From positions 1-64,000 of the forward strand of contig MKTD01000052.1 in assembly GCA_001898165.1 (NCBI GenBank): a stretch of 64,000 nt of DNA, written 5' to 3'. The DNA comes from Bacteroidia bacterium 43-41. GTDB taxonomy: Bacteria; Bacteroidota; Bacteroidia; Bacteroidales; Dysgonomonadaceae. Positions 9,733 through 20,753 of this stretch are shown here, piece after piece. Both the position numbers and the translations under genes were made by a program. Numbering within the stretch: position 1 is the stretch's first letter; each line of letters begins with the position of its first letter. Under the pieces are notes generated by a model. It did not search any database and was not told where the DNA came from. It worked only from the letters and a program-made list of their open reading frames with translations.

Positions 9733-12059
9733 TTATCGACAAATTTCTATCCCTGAAGCGGTGGGAAAAAACAATCCTGATCATCGGCCTTGTGCTGGTG
9801 ATCGGGTACGTCTTTTCCCTTCCCAAACCCTTATTCGATACGCCATACAGTACATTAGTGACGGATAGGAATAACGAATTATTAGGCGCGCGCATTGCTT
9901 CGGACGGACAATGGCGGTTTCCGCCCACGGATAGTATTTCCGATAAGTACAAAACCTGTCTGATTGAGTTTGAAGACCGGTATTTCCGGTATCATCCGGG
10001 AGTAAATCCGGTGTCGCTGGCGCGGGCGATGATGCAGAACATAAAAGCGGGCAGGGTAGTAAGCGGCGGGAGTACCCTCACAATGCAAACCGTGCGGTTG
10101 ATGCGACAAAACAGACGCACATACTTCGAAAAATTCATCGAAATTATTCTCGCTACGCGGCTGGAGTTATCCTGTTCCAAAAACAAAATCATCGCGTTGT
10201 ACGCTTCCCACGCGCCAATGGGGGGAAACGTTGTGGGAATAGATGCTGCTGCGTGGCGGTATTTCGGACACGATGGCCAATCGCTGTCGTGGGCAGAGGC
10301 CGCTACACTTGCCGTTTTACCCAATTCGCCGTCGCTGATGCACTTCGCTAAAAACCGGGAAGGCTTGCTTGTCAAGCGAAACCGGTTGCTCCAAAAACTG
10401 CTCGATTCCGGCGCTGTCTCTCAAACCGACTATCTGTTGGCCATCGCCGAGCCGCTGCCCGAAAATCCGCATCCGTTGCCACAAATCGCCCCGCATTTGG
10501 TTGCCCGGCTTTACCTGTCTCAGCCGGGTACTCACGTGCAATCTACCATCGACAAGAGCTTGCAGCTTCAAGCCGATGATGTCCTGGAGCGGTGGAACGC
10601 CGAATTTTCGCAGAACAATATTCTGAATCTCGCGGCTTTGATGGTTGATTTAGAGAAGAACGAAGTGATCTCTTATATAGGGAACGTTAATTTTAATAAC
10701 CAACAGGCCGGGAATCAGGTTGACGTGATTCAATCGCCGCGGAGCACGGGCAGTATTCTCAAACCGTTCCTTTATTGTGCCATGTTACAGGAAGGGGTGC
10801 TGTTGCCTACCGAACTGCTGCCTGATATTCCGATAAACATTGGCGGTTTTTCGCCTAAGAATTTCAGTTTGCAATACGACGGCGCCGTTCATGCCAATGA
10901 AGCATTGGCACGTTCCTTGAATGTTCCGTCGGTGGTTTCGCTGCGCCGGTACGGAGTGCCGAAATTTTACAATTTTTTGAAAGAAGCCGGACTGACCACG
11001 CTTAACCGTCCGGCCGACTACTACGGGCTTTCGCTTATTTTAGGCGGGGCGGAAGGGACGTTGTGGGATGTGGCAAACGCGTATGCGGATATGGTGCACG
11101 CCGTAAGGCCCTCTAATCCCCGAAAAGGGGAATTTTTGCTGGTGCGCGATGAACACGGCGGTAAAGGTGCACGGCCGTGCGCCTTTACGGATGCCGGTGC
11201 GGCGTGGCTGACATTGGAAGCGCTGACCACCGTGAATCGTCCCGAAGAGATTGATTGGCAATTTATCCCTTCCATGCGAAAAGTGGCCTGGAAGACAGGG
11301 ACCAGTTTCGGATTTCGCGATGCGTGGGCGGTGGGCGTTACGCCTCGATACCTGGTGGCGGTGTGGACGGGAAACGCCAGTGGCGAAGGGCGTCCGGGAT
11401 TAACCGGCGCGCGCACCTCGGCGCAGGTGATGTTCGACTTGTTTAATCTGCTGCCGGCCACGTCGTGGTTCGAAACGCCTTACAGCGATTTGACCGAAGT
11501 TGTTGTCTGCCGCGAAAGCGGATGCCTGATGGGATTGCATTGTCCGCCTTCGTCGGCAGATACCATTCTGGCTCCGGTAAAAGCGGTGCAGGGGAGCGTT
11601 TGCAATTATCACAAACTTGTCCATGTGTCGGAGGACGAGCGTTACCGGGTTTACGAACATTGTGCCGGCGGCAGGGGTATCCGTTCCGTCTCGTGGTTTG
11701 TATTGCCGCCGTCGTGGGAGTGGTATTACAAGCAGCAGTATCCGGCGTACCGGTCGTTGCCGCCTTTTTCGCCCGAATGTCGCGACGGCGCATCGGGAGA
11801 AGTGATGCAGTTTATTTATCCCTATCCCAACTCCATCATCAAAATAACCAAACAATTAGACGGCTCCCGGGGAAAAGCGGTTTTTGAACTTGCACACCGG
11901 AACCCTTCGACGCGGGTATTTTGGCATTTGGATAATGAATACATCGGCGAGACATCGGATGTTCATCAAATGGAACTTGCACCCGGACCGGGCGAACATT
12001 CGGTCACGGTGGTTGACGAAGAGGGAAATTCGCTTGCGGTAAAGTTTAAAGTGCAGTGA
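9729..12059 (+). CDS. pbpC: Penicillin-binding protein 1C (bifunctional glycosyltransferase/transpeptidase)
   Basis: This 776-residue class A PBP has a cytoplasmic start and one membrane segment (TILIIGLVLVIGYVFSLP). The GT51 glycosyltransferase domain shows the catalytic EDRYFRYHPG and GGSTLTMQTVRLM motifs. The transpeptidase domain shows SxxK (GSILKPFLY) and KTGTS, and the PBP1C-specific C-terminal beta domain covers about the last 90 residues. Length matches E. coli PbpC. Translational coupling to the A2M gene (ATGA overlap) supports joint action at the cell wall after envelope damage. No oddities seen. Confidence 0.96.
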   Translation: MIIDKFLSLKRWEKTILIIGLVLVIGYVFSLPKPLFDTPYSTLVTDRNNELLGARIASDGQWRFPPTDSISDKYKTCLIEFEDRYFRYHPGVNPVSLARAMMQNIKAGRVVSGGSTLTMQTVRLMRQNRRTYFEKFIEIILATRLELSCSKNKIIALYASHAPMGGNVVGIDAAAWRYFGHDGQSLSWAEAATLAVLPNSPSLMHFAKNREGLLVKRNRLLQKLLDSGAVSQTDYLLAIAEPLPENPHPLPQIAPHLVARLYLSQPGTHVQSTIDKSLQLQADDVLERWNAEFSQNNILNLAALMVDLEKNEVISYIGNVNFNNQQAGNQVDVIQSPRSTGSILKPFLYCAMLQEGVLLPTELLPDIPINIGGFSPKNFSLQYDGAVHANEALARSLNVPSVVSLRRYGVPKFYNFLKEAGLTTLNRPADYYGLSLILGGAEGTLWDVANAYADMVHAVRPSNPRKGEFLLVRDEHGGKGARPCAFTDAGAAWLTLEALTTVNRPEEIDWQFIPSMRKVAWKTGTSFGFRDAWAVGVTPRYLVAVWTGNASGEGRPGLTGARTSAQVMFDLFNLLPATSWFETPYSDLTEVVVCRESGCLMGLHCPPSSADTILAPVKAVQGSVCNYHKLVHVSEDERYRVYEHCAGGRGIRSVSWFVLPPSWEWYYKQQYPAYRSLPPFSPECRDGASGEVMQFIYPYPNSIIKITKQLDGSRGKAVFELAHRNPSTRVFWHLDNEYIGETSDVHQMELAPGPGEHSVTVVDEEGNSLAVKFKVQ

Positions 12060-12081
12060 AAGGTTATCAATAGAGGCAAAG

Positions 12082-12249
12082 TTAAAAATATCTCTGTAAA
12101 ATAGAAAGGACACCCGAATAATATCCCTTCCCGAATAGGTTTAAATGCACCAGCAGATAAGCCGAAGAAATATCGCCTCCGGAAATGGGGTGGTGAGAGA
12201 CGATATCCTCTCCGATCTCCTGAGAAATATGAAACAGGACTTCTTGCAT
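12082..12249 (-). pseudogene. N-terminal remnant of a fructosamine-kinase-like protein
   Basis: A 55-codon leftward frame starts 6 bp after the valS stop. Residues 19-33 (HHPISGGDISSAYLL) match the N-terminal nucleotide-binding segment of the fructosamine/ketosamine-3-kinase family, whose usual form is xxVSGGxINxAYxL. The similarity ends abruptly near residue 36 and the frame closes at 12082, whereas full members have about 290 residues. The position directly behind valS suggests the full gene was once co-transcribed and was removed by a deletion reaching towards pbpC. The family call rests on one short motif. Confidence 0.55.
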
Positions 12250-12255
12250 TATCGC

Positions 12256-14874
12256 TTATTGTTCCAACGCTTTAATGCTCTCTTTCAGTAATGCAATTTT
12301 ACTTTTCGTATCCGCTTGTTTTTTGCGTTCGTTCTCCACAATTTCGGGTTTTGCGTTTTGCACAAACCGTTCGTTGCTCAGCTTCTTCATGACCGATTGT
12401 AAAAAGCCTTCGCAGTATTCCAATTCGGTTTTCATCTTTTTCAGTTCGGCTTCCACATCTATCTTATCGCCCATCGGGATAGCAAATTCGGTTGTGCCCA
12501 CCAAAAAACCAACGGCTCCCTCAGATTTTTCCGTTATGTTTTCAATTGATGACAGGTTGGCCATTTTAGCAATGGCCGAATCGAACCGGTTGTCGTGATT
12601 TCCGATTACCTGCAACTCTAACTCATCTTTGCCGGGAATATTTTTCTGTAAACGGATAGTACGGATGCCGGCGATGATCTGCTTGGTGATTTCAAAATCG
12701 GCGATCAGTTCTTCGTCCACTGTGGTTGCCTTCGGCTGTCGGGCTATCATGATGCTTTCACCTGGTTTCCTTTCGCCCAGGGCCTGCCAGAGTTCCTCGG
12801 TAATAAAGGGCATAAACGGATGCAACAATCGCAGCAAACTGTCGAAAAACGACAGTGTGGCTTCGTAAGTGGCAGGGTCGACAGGTTGTTGGTATGCGGG
12901 TTTTATCAATTCGAGATACCACGATGAAAACTCGTCCCAGAACAGTTTATAGACCGTCATCAACGCTTCCGAGAGTCGATATTTGCTGAAAAGGTCTTCC
13001 AGTTCGATAATGGTTTTCGACAATACGTTACCGAACCAGCTGATGGCAATTTTTGCCGTTTCGGGTTGTCCTGTTCCGTTGTTCACTTCCCAGCCCTTTA
13101 CCAGCCGGAATGCATTCCATATCTTGTTGTTGAAGTTTCTTCCCTGTTCGCAGAGCGATTCATCGAAAAGCAAATCGTTTCCCGCCGATGAAGCCAGCAG
13201 CATACCCATTCGTACGCCGTCGGCGCCGTGTTTTTCCATCAGCTCGATAGGGTCGGGTGAATTGCCGAGCTGTTTCGACATTTTTCTGCCTTGGATATCG
13301 CGAACGATTCCCGTGAAATATACGTTGCCGAAACAGGGAGCCTGGCGATACTCGTATCCTGCCATAATCATTCGGGCAACCCAAAAGAAGATGATATCGG
13401 GTCCCGTAACCAAATCGTTTGTGGGATAATAGTAGTCGATATCCGGATTGTCGGGGTTATTGATGCCGTCGAAAACCGAGATGGGCCACAACCACGACGA
13501 AAACCAGGTGTCGAGGCAATCTTCATCCTGACGCAAATCGTCTATAGAGATAGGGTAATCAACCGTTTGTAGCGCCTTTTCGTAAGCTTTCTCTTTGGTC
13601 TCGCCCACTATTACACCGCCTTTGGGAAGATAATAGGCCGGAATCCGGTGTCCCCACCACAGTTGCCGGCTGATACACCAATCCTTGATGTTTTCCATCC
13701 AGTGGCGATACGTGTTTTTGTATTTCGCGGGATGAAACTTAACAGTGTCGTTTTCAACTGCATCGAGAGCAGGTTTGGCAATATCTTCCATCTTAAGAAA
13801 CCATTGCATGGAAAGTTTGGGTTCAATGACAACGTTGGTTCGTTCAGAAAAACCCACTTTATTGGTGTAGGGTTCTGTTTTTTCGATAAGCCCCGCATTT
13901 CCCAGGTCTATTTCTATTTTCTTACGGGCATCAAACCGGTCCATTCCGGCATACATCGCCCCGTTTTCGTTGAGGGTGCCGTTGTCGTTAAAGATGTCGA
14001 TGGACGGCAGGTTGTATTTTTCACCCAGCACATAATCGTTAACATCGTGAGCGGGAGTTACTTTCAGGCATCCCGTCCCAAATTCCATATCTACGTATTC
14101 ATCTTCGATAACGGGAATAACACGGTTGATGAGCGGGACAATAACTTTCTTGCCTTTCAGGTGTGCCGTTTTCGGATTATCCGGATGGATGCACATCGCT
14201 GTATCGCCCATAATGGTTTCAGGACGAGTGGTAGCTACAACAGCATAAGCCTCTTCCCCTTCAATCCTGTAACGCAGGTAATAGAGCTTCCCGTTCACTT
14301 CCTTGTGCACCACCTCTTCATCCGAGAGTGCGGTAAGTGCCTGCGGATCCCAGTTTACCATGCGGACACCGCGATAGATCAGGCCTTTGTTGTATAGATC
14401 CACAAAAACTTTGATTACGCTTTCGGAGCGGACCTCGTCCATAGTGAAGCATGTCCTGTCCCAATCGCACGATGCACCCAGTTTCTTCAACTGTTCCAGA
14501 ATCATTCCGCCGTGCTTGTGTGTCCAATCCCAGGCATGTGAGAGGAACTCTTCGCGCGTAAGGTCGGATTTTTTTATTCCTTCGGAAGTAAGCTTGGCCA
14601 CCACTTTTGCTTCGGTAGCAATGGATGCGTGGTCGGTTCCGGGAACCCAGCAGGCATTTTTCCCCTCCATTCGTGCGCGGCGCACCAGGATATCCTGAAT
14701 GGTATTGTTGAGCATATGCCCCATGTGCAGGATTCCGGTGACGTTGGGGGGCGGGATTACAATCGTATAAGGTTCACGTTCGTCGGGTTCTGAATGAAAC
14801 AATTTATTCTCCATCCAGTATTTATACCATTTGTCTTCCACCTCTGCAGGGTTGTACTTGCTTGAAATTTCCAT
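12256..14874 (-). CDS. valS: Valyl-tRNA synthetase
   Basis: The 872-residue class I synthetase charges tRNA-Val. The HIGH-type signature is LHMGH at about residues 49-53, preceded by PPPNVTG. The KMSKS-type loop is [14 protein letters not shown]. The editing (CP1) domain contains [13 protein letters not shown], and the anticodon-binding domain and C-terminal coiled coil (tRNA arm) follow. Length is normal for a bacterial ValS. Start at 14874 is supported by the canonical N-terminus ([14 protein letters not shown]). The gene ends 6 bp before the fructosamine-kinase-like remnant. Confidence 0.98.
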   Translation of the reverse strand: MEISSKYNPAEVEDKWYKYWMENKLFHSEPDEREPYTIVIPPPNVTGILHMGHMLNNTIQDILVRRARMEGKNACWVPGTDHASIATEAKVVAKLTSEGIKKSDLTREEFLSHAWDWTHKHGGMILEQLKKLGASCDWDRTCFTMDEVRSESVIKVFVDLYNKGLIYRGVRMVNWDPQALTALSDEEVVHKEVNGKLYYLRYRIEGEEAYAVVATTRPETIMGDTAMCIHPDNPKTAHLKGKKVIVPLINRVIPVIEDEYVDMEFGTGCLKVTPAHDVNDYVLGEKYNLPSIDIFNDNGTLNENGAMYAGMDRFDARKKIEIDLGNAGLIEKTEPYTNKVGFSERTNVVIEPKLSMQWFLKMEDIAKPALDAVENDTVKFHPAKYKNTYRHWMENIKDWCISRQLWWGHRIPAYYLPKGGVIVGETKEKAYEKALQTVDYPISIDDLRQDEDCLDTWFSSWLWPISVFDGINNPDNPDIDYYYPTNDLVTGPDIIFFWVARMIMAGYEYRQAPCFGNVYFTGIVRDIQGRKMSKQLGNSPDPIELMEKHGADGVRMGMLLASSAGNDLLFDESLCEQGRNFNNKIWNAFRLVKGWEVNNGTGQPETAKIAISWFGNVLSKTIIELEDLFSKYRLSEALMTVYKLFWDEFSSWYLELIKPAYQQPVDPATYEATLSFFDSLLRLLHPFMPFITEELWQALGERKPGESIMIARQPKATTVDEELIADFEITKQIIAGIRTIRLQKNIPGKDELELQVIGNHDNRFDSAIAKMANLSSIENITEKSEGAVGFLVGTTEFAIPMGDKIDVEAELKKMKTELEYCEGFLQSVMKKLSNERFVQNAKPEIVENERKKQADTKSKIALLKESIKALEQ

Positions 14875-15105
14875 TACTCTTCTGAATTAAAGTGCAAAAA
14901 TACAAAAAAAGGACTTCGTGGTGAAATCCTTTCTCTTTTCTCATCTATACTAACTACCCATTCATTTGTAAATATCGAATAAATCGACTGTTTTACTAAG
15001 CACCCACACTGCCCGGGCTCGTAACACATCAGAATGCGAAAGTGGATCGGAATGTATTTCACGAGCTTGATTGTGCAGGAATTCACTGTGTAGTGTACAA
15101 TTGAT

Positions 15106-15954
15106 CTATTTGCTAAAATCCAATTCAATATATACCGGATAATGGTCCGACATTATATTCGTCTGCTCATCATGGAGAATAGTCCCGTTCACGACCTTGT
15201 CAGCGGCAGTTTTATTGGCCCAGATAAAATCGATTCTCCGGGAAGGAGTGCCAAACCTTGGAGTGGTGATGCTGGGTTTGAACGTTTTGTTTGTTAACCA
15301 GAACGTGTCGATAAAACCACTATGTTTTAACCGGTCCATGACAGTATAGTCAATTTCTCCATTGTTCAGGTTTCGGATATGGGTCTGCTCCCTTTCCCTT
15401 TTGCGCATACCTTCGACCATTGCGTCATCATATTGTCCGGCATCGCTCCGGTCCATGGAATTGAAATCCCCCATGATCAGAATGGGTTCATCCTCCGGTA
15501 AGGTCTTTGCGTGAGCCAGGATCAAGTTGACCTCCTCCAGCCGTTTCTTTAAAGAGTGAGGGGAGAAGTGAATCACGAAAAAGTGAATGTTGTCAATATT
15601 CGCGTAAATGTACGCATGCCACATATTATCTACCACCTTTTGCACGTTCACAACCGGGTATTTGGATGATATGGACACCGGATAACCATCGAGCCTGGAT
15701 AGTATTGCATACGGGTGATTATACTCCCTCGCCAGATTCTCCAGGCTTTTCTGGGTGAACTTGTTCATCTCCTGAAACGCGACCACGTCAGGATCAATTT
15801 CTCTGATCCACTTAACGAATCTCTGTTGGTTTACACTATCCTGCTGCAATCCTTCGAGCACATTGTAGGAGATGATTTTCTTCACGTTGCCTTGTGAATA
15901 AGATGTGCCGGCAAACAAGATCAGCATGGAAAGAATGATGAATGTTTTTTGCAT
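15106..15954 (-). CDS. Secreted endonuclease/exonuclease/phosphatase family protein
   Basis: This 282-residue protein carries a signal peptide (MQKTFIILSMLILFAGTSYS, cleavage after YSQG-type residues) and an EEP catalytic domain. Motifs are ISYNVLEGL, VVAFQEMNKF (catalytic Glu), ILIMGDFNSMDRSD (Asp-Asn) and IMSDHYPVYIEL (Asp-His). The start at 15954 gives the signal peptide; the longer frame upstream overlaps susD and is not supported. It begins 4 bp after the susD stop, so it is very likely the third gene of the Sus-type operon. In such loci EEP proteins may act as phosphodiesterases or phosphatases on the imported glycan or phospho-compound; the substrate is not evident. Confidence 0.87.
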   Translation of the reverse strand: MQKTFIILSMLILFAGTSYSQGNVKKIISYNVLEGLQQDSVNQQRFVKWIREIDPDVVAFQEMNKFTQKSLENLAREYNHPYAILSRLDGYPVSISSKYPVVNVQKVVDNMWHAYIYANIDNIHFFVIHFSPHSLKKRLEEVNLILAHAKTLPEDEPILIMGDFNSMDRSDAGQYDDAMVEGMRKREREQTHIRNLNNGEIDYTVMDRLKHSGFIDTFWLTNKTFKPSITTPRFGTPSRRIDFIWANKTAADKVVNGTILHDEQTNIMSDHYPVYIELDFSK

Positions 15955-15958
15955 ATTT

Positions 15959-17476
15959 TTAGTCTTCAGTTGTATATCCGGGATTTTGATCTCTTTTCTG
16001 ATCCATCGCTTTGTTATAGTTAAACTCCGCATCGGGAATTTTCCACAAATAATGTTTCTCCTTAATTTCCGTATAATCGCCGTTAACATTTGAGTACGCT
16101 CCCACCAACTCTTGCGCTTTGCCTAATCGTACGGTGAAATTCCAATGTTTTGCCTCGTTCATGCGTTCATACGTCTCTTCCCTGATCAATAGATCGATGA
16201 ATTTATCCATTGTATTGTAATCCGACAATTTGTAGTCGATTTCAGCATTAGCAATTTCCGGATTGAACCCGTAAGCACGACGACGCAGTTTATTTATTGC
16301 CTCCATCGACTGTTCGGTTGGGACATTATTATTCACTCTGGCAGAAGCTTCTGCAAATGTAATCAAAACATCCGGATACCTGATTAACGGGATAGAAACG
16401 TTTGCCCCATCTCCTTGGGCCAGTGGATCCCAGAATTTTGTAAACAGGCATGTATATTTCCCGTAGGCATCCGCGCCAAATACATAAAACCCGATATTTA
16501 AGCCGTACCGGAGGTCATTCCTGTCCCAATTCTCAATCACTTTATTTCTCAGGTCGGTATAGTGGGTATAGTATCCGTTACCATTTAACATGCGCAGTCC
16601 GGGTTCAATTTCGTATTTAGGATGTGCGGTAAAGGAGACATAATTCCAGGTCTTTCCGTCTGTCCTCGACGTTTTTATATAAAATACTTCTTCGCTGGAA
16701 GTGACCAGGTCATACCCGAAAACTTTGTCAAAATCCCTTGAAGAGGTCACAGGAACCAAGGAATATTCTTTGCTGTCAATTACTTCGGATGATAATCTCA
16801 ATGCCTCCTTATAGTCCTCCGTGTATATATATACCTCCGATAATAGAGATTTGCAAGCATTCACGCCGGGGGTCCCTATAAGACGGGGTTTTGCCGGAAC
16901 ATTACCAATAGCGAACTTCAAATCTTCGATAATCAGATTATAGACTTCATTTACAGGGCTTTTAGCAAGGTCCCATGTCTCCATGTTCTCCTCCGTGCGT
17001 AAGGGAACACCTCCCCAATTCCGGACTAAATTGAAATAATTCAATGCCCTGAGGAATCTTAATTCGCCTATATACGCATTGATCTCTTCCGTTGTCATCG
17101 CATTCGCTTCTGGCAGCCGGTCGATGGCGATATTGCAATACAGGATAGACCGGTAAAGATTATCCCAATTGGTTGCAATTCGATTGACATGCGTGGCGTT
17201 TATCAACCCTTCGTATCGCGGGGTATAATTACTATAGACCCCCTTGGGGTACCCGTACTCGGTATTGATCTCCAATGTTGCAAACCAATTTGCGTCGTAT
17301 GAGGACCGCATGTAATTCAGAGGTGCCATCACCGCGACGTTTGCCTCTTTCGGCGTATTATAAAAATTCAATGTTGCAACAGCATACGTGTAATTTGCCT
17401 CATCCAGCGATTCGTAGCAAGAAGTCAAGGATGCCGCGGTAAGTGCGATTAATATAGTAGATAATAATTTTTTCAT
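15959..17476 (-). CDS. SusD/RagB-family outer-membrane nutrient-binding lipoprotein
   Basis: The 505-residue lipoprotein has its signal ending SLTSC (Cys20). It shows SusD hallmarks: an N-terminal helical part with LRALNYFNLVRNWGGVPL, later tetratricopeptide-like helices (YPDVLITFAEASARVNN, INKLRRRAYG), and a C-terminal RKH-type tail (LWKIPDAEFNYNKAMDQ). SusD proteins form the lid over a SusC TonB-dependent channel at the cell surface. It follows the susC pseudogene by about 100 bp. With the partner broken here, its present function is uncertain unless another SusC serves it. Confidence 0.95.
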   Translation of the reverse strand: MKKLLSTILIALTAASLTSCYESLDEANYTYAVATLNFYNTPKEANVAVMAPLNYMRSSYDANWFATLEINTEYGYPKGVYSNYTPRYEGLINATHVNRIATNWDNLYRSILYCNIAIDRLPEANAMTTEEINAYIGELRFLRALNYFNLVRNWGGVPLRTEENMETWDLAKSPVNEVYNLIIEDLKFAIGNVPAKPRLIGTPGVNACKSLLSEVYIYTEDYKEALRLSSEVIDSKEYSLVPVTSSRDFDKVFGYDLVTSSEEVFYIKTSRTDGKTWNYVSFTAHPKYEIEPGLRMLNGNGYYTHYTDLRNKVIENWDRNDLRYGLNIGFYVFGADAYGKYTCLFTKFWDPLAQGDGANVSIPLIRYPDVLITFAEASARVNNNVPTEQSMEAINKLRRRAYGFNPEIANAEIDYKLSDYNTMDKFIDLLIREETYERMNEAKHWNFTVRLGKAQELVGAYSNVNGDYTEIKEKHYLWKIPDAEFNYNKAMDQKRDQNPGYTTED

Positions 17477-17573
17477 ACGATTATTCTATTTTTTCATTAA
17501 AGTGTATGGAGCTTGCTTTAATCATGATCACGTGTGATGATGATTGTGGCGCTCGCTTCATTTCCTGTAAGTT

Positions 17574-19968
17574 TTAAAAAGTCAGATTTACGCCGATTGA
17601 GAATGATTTACTGTTCGGGTACGTGAAATGATCGATCCCCGCATCAATATCTCCTCCCTTAGAATTTACCTCGGGATCCAGCCCGCTATATTTGGTGAAT
17701 GTAAGAAAGTTTTGTAAACTGGCATAAACCCTGATTCCCTCGTATAGATATTTACCATTCATTTTAAGACGCGGAATATTATATCCCAACAGGATATTTC
17801 TTAACCTTAAATAAGATGCATCTTCAATATACCTATCCGAATAGCGTTGGGTTCCAACCATTTCAATCCTGGGATAACGCGCGTTGGAGTTATCCTGTCC
17901 CTCACGCCAACTGGTGTAATACACGTCTCTTTCTATGTTCATTCCCTGTGAATAGCTGTAGTTCCTCATTTCACTTAAATTAAACACGTCGTTGCCCTGG
18001 CTTCCCTGCAACAGGAAACTCAATTCCCACTGTTTATACCTGAACCCCATGTTGATTCCGTACGTGAAATCGGGATGGGGAGAACCGGCGATATAACGGT
18101 CTTCGGTATCGGTAAATTGCCCGTCTCCGTTGAAGTCGTGGTAGGTCAACGATCCGTTTTCGTTCAAACCGTTGTCTTTATACACATAGAACGATCCGAT
18201 CGGATACCCTTCCCGAATGATGGTGATTGAGCCGGTACCGAAACTGGTGTATGTAGAGCCGTAGATATCAAGTCCGTCGGACAACTTCTCCACCCTGTTC
18301 TTGTTGTGAGCAATATTAACTTGGGTGGTAAACCCAAAATCACGGGTTTGAACAATATCTCCCTCGATCAAAAATTCAAATCCTTTATTGGACATGCTGC
18401 CGATATTCTGGATGGTGGTACTGTAACCGGACGAAAGAGGCAAAAATACTGTATTTAAGAGGTTGGTGGTCAACTTGGAATAATAATCAAAGGTAGCACG
18501 GATCCTGTTGTTCAGGAAACTTGCATCTAAACCGATATCCCATTGGGAAGTGGTTTCCCATTTCAGGTCTGCGGGGAATTCCCTGCCGGGTGCGTAGAAC
18601 GTGTAATTCCCGTTGCCGGTTGCCGATTTCCCGGTCACCAGAAGATTCTGCGTAGAATAGGGGGATATCGCTGTGGAACCGGTACTACCGTATCCAAAAC
18701 GGATCTTCATATCCGAAAGATTGTCAAAATCCTGCATGAATGCTTCATCGGAGATACGCCAGGCCAACGCGAAGGACGGAAAATATCCCCACCTATTATT
18801 TTTCGAATAGCGGCTGGAACCGTCTGCCCTGATACTCGCCGTGGCAATATACCTGCCCTTGTAGGAATAATTAAACCTCCCCAGGAAAGACTTCATCACC
18901 CATTGTGTATGGCTCGTGGAAGGAGTGTTGATCGTGCCGGCAGAACCCAGGTTGTTGGTCCATGTTATGTCTGATAAAAATGTATTGCCGGAAGCAGCCA
19001 GATATTTCCGGATATACTGCTGATAGGTATATGCCCCCATCAGGTTAAAATTATGATCTTTCTGTATGTCGAAATTATAATTGGCTATAAATTCATTGGT
19101 CACGTTTGAATACCTGTTATGATTCACCGATGCTGAATTGTTTTGATAGATGTATTTTGAAGTTGTATATCCGTCATACCTGCTATCGGAATTCTCCATC
19201 CCGAAAATACCTTTCAGGGAGAATCCTTTAAACGGTTTAAAATTAACCGTGGCGTTCAGGTTCGTCTGGTTTGTCTCCGTCTTATAAACTGATTCGTATG
19301 CCATGTTGATCGGGTTTCTCACCTCGTGCGATGACCAGGTAAACCATGATCTTAAGTCTTTATAATTGCCATTCTCATCGTAAGGGGTGAATAAGGGCGA
19401 TGCAGAGTAAGCGGCTGCAATCATACTGCTGCCGCCATGACCTCCACTGTTCGACTGGTTAAATGCTTCGGTTACAGTATAACCCAATGGAAGAAACAGC
19501 ACCTGTTAAATCCCTCTTTTTTACGGTACCATAACCAATCACCACTATCTCGTCCAGAAGTTCGGCATCCGACTCAAGGATAATTTCCAGCGATGTTCTG
19601 CCGCTTACCGCCACCTCCTGCGTTTGCATTCCCACGTAGCTGATCTGCAATATGCTGTCTCCCGGAATATTAGCGATTGAAAAATGCCCGTCGATATTTG
19701 TGACTGTACCATGAGTAGGGTTTTCCTTCACTACAATGGTCGCCCCGATTACAGGCTCTCCCCGTGTATCAAGGACCGTTCCGGTTATTGTCCTTGTCTG
19801 CTGTTGCAGCATTTCAGCTACGCTTTTCACTCGTGATCCGTCGCTGTTATTGTCGGCGCTATTTTCCAAAAGAGAAACCCTGGAATATACCTCCGACGGC
19901 AGCATACATACTATTACGGCCAACAAATAATACATTTTCATTTTGCATTTCATAAAGTTCATAAGCAT
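17574..19968 (-). pseudogene. SusC/RagA-family TonB-dependent transporter, internally deleted and frameshifted
   Basis: The N-terminal part (19968 to about 19495) encodes a signal peptide, a carboxypeptidase-D-like domain (TGTVLDTRGEPVIGATIVV) and the TonB-box region (DEIVVIGYGTVKKRDLTGAVSS). It then runs into a stop at 19459. The C-terminal part (about 19500 to 17574, another frame) resumes inside the barrel (LGYTVTEAFNQSNSGG onward) and ends with a typical barrel strand (FSIGVNLTF). Together they code about 800 residues, against about 1000-1050 for the family. The missing 200-250 residues are essentially the plug domain. A reading-frame shift alone cannot restore it, so this is a pseudogene or an assembly gap. 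Confidence 0.85.
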
Positions 19969-20267
19969 AAATTTTTCAGAATTATTAGTTTATCAATTAT
20001 TGAGTAAGGCATCCGCATGAATATATAGCGATCGCTTAGGTTGTGCCGGTGTAATTATTTTTTACCTTATCAAGCTTGGAGTACGGCATAGTTCCCGTAA
20101 TTGGCATGAAATCTCCCGGTTAAGAAATGAAAAGTCTGTATTGAATTATGTTTTGTTGCGATCCCCCCTCTTGTATGTTTTTTGTGACTTCCGAGGTCAA
20201 CAAACAGCCAAACTATATTTATATTGGCAAAATTACAGGCTCCGACTATGGATTCAAAGGAAATAAA

Positions 20268-20302
20268 GTTGCTTTATTTTTCAAATCGGTTGCTTTATTT
20301 TT
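20268..20302 (+). promoter_or_regulatory. Direct repeat GTTGCTTTATTTTT x2, likely operator
   Basis: The 14-bp sequence GTTGCTTTATTTTT occurs at 20268-20281 and again at 20289-20302. The period is 21 bp, two helical turns. It ends 3 bp before the -7 box of the first XRE gene. Autoregulation by the XRE protein is a reasonable inference. Confidence 0.45.
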
Positions 20303-20304
20303 TA

Positions 20305-20312
20305 TATCTTTG
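20305..20312 (+). promoter_or_regulatory. Promoter -7 box TATCTTTG of XRE gene 1
   Basis: It matches the Bacteroidota TAnnTTTG -7 consensus and ends 32 bp before the ATG at 20345. A convincing -33 TTTG is not seen. Confidence 0.55.
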
Positions 20313-20344
20313 AGATATAGATTCATTTTAAAAAAATTGATAAA

Positions 20345-20746
20345 ATGATTGCGGAATCAATGAAAAAATCGAATGGAAGTTGTACTGGGCGCAACGTACA
20401 AAGGATACGGATGTTTTTAGGCATAAAGCAGGAAACTTTAGCTGCCGGTCTTGGTATTAGCGGATCGGAGGTATCGAAGATTGAAAAGCAAGATGAAATA
20501 GAAGAGGGGTTGTTACTCCAAATTGCAGAAGTGCTGGGGATATCTCCCGAAGTAATCAGGGATTTTGATGTTGAAAGGGCAATTTATAATATCAATAGTT
20601 ATAAAGATGCAACAATTGCTGAAGGAGCAACAGCAACTGTTTATGCAGCATTACAACAAATTAATCCTATTGAAAAAATAGTTGAATTGTACGAGCGCTT
20701 GTTACAAAGCGAAAGAGAAAAAATTGAGTTATTGAAGAATAAATGA
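20345..20746 (+). CDS. XRE-family transcriptional regulator (tandem copy 1)
   Basis: The 133-residue protein has a Cro/C1-type helix-turn-helix at about residues 17-66 (RIRMFLGIKQETLAAGLGISGSEVSKIEKQ) and a C-terminal part with a predicted coiled coil (NPIEKIVELYERLLQSEREKIELLK as its core). It is closely related over its whole length to the next gene, of identical length, and more distantly to the third. It is probably a dimeric DNA-binding regulator; targets are unknown. A small AAGAAT/ATTCTT hairpin overlaps its stop. Confidence 0.88.
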   Translation: MIAESMKKSNGSCTGRNVQRIRMFLGIKQETLAAGLGISGSEVSKIEKQDEIEEGLLLQIAEVLGISPEVIRDFDVERAIYNINSYKDATIAEGATATVYAALQQINPIEKIVELYERLLQSEREKIELLKNK

Positions 20747-20753
20747 TTCTTAT

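Larger units (their letters stand above)
19969..20344. other. Intergenic region between susC and the XRE gene cluster
   Basis: A 376-bp divergent intergenic region. It should hold the leftward promoter for the Sus-type operon and the rightward promoter of the first XRE gene. No coding frame is convincing, and no sigma/anti-sigma pair of the kind that often precedes susC is present. The right end holds a direct repeat and a -7 box, listed separately. Confidence 0.6.

Noticed and set aside
13648-14397. 249-codon open frame opposite valS
   Set aside because: It is the antisense of a well-conserved valS segment and has no recognisable domain.
14874-15128. 84-codon leftward frame between valS and the secreted EEP gene
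   Set aside because: No recognisable domain; it overlaps the EEP C-terminus in another frame and has implausible composition.
17574-19968. Programmed frameshift in susC
   Set aside because: A shift cannot restore the missing plug of more than 200 residues.
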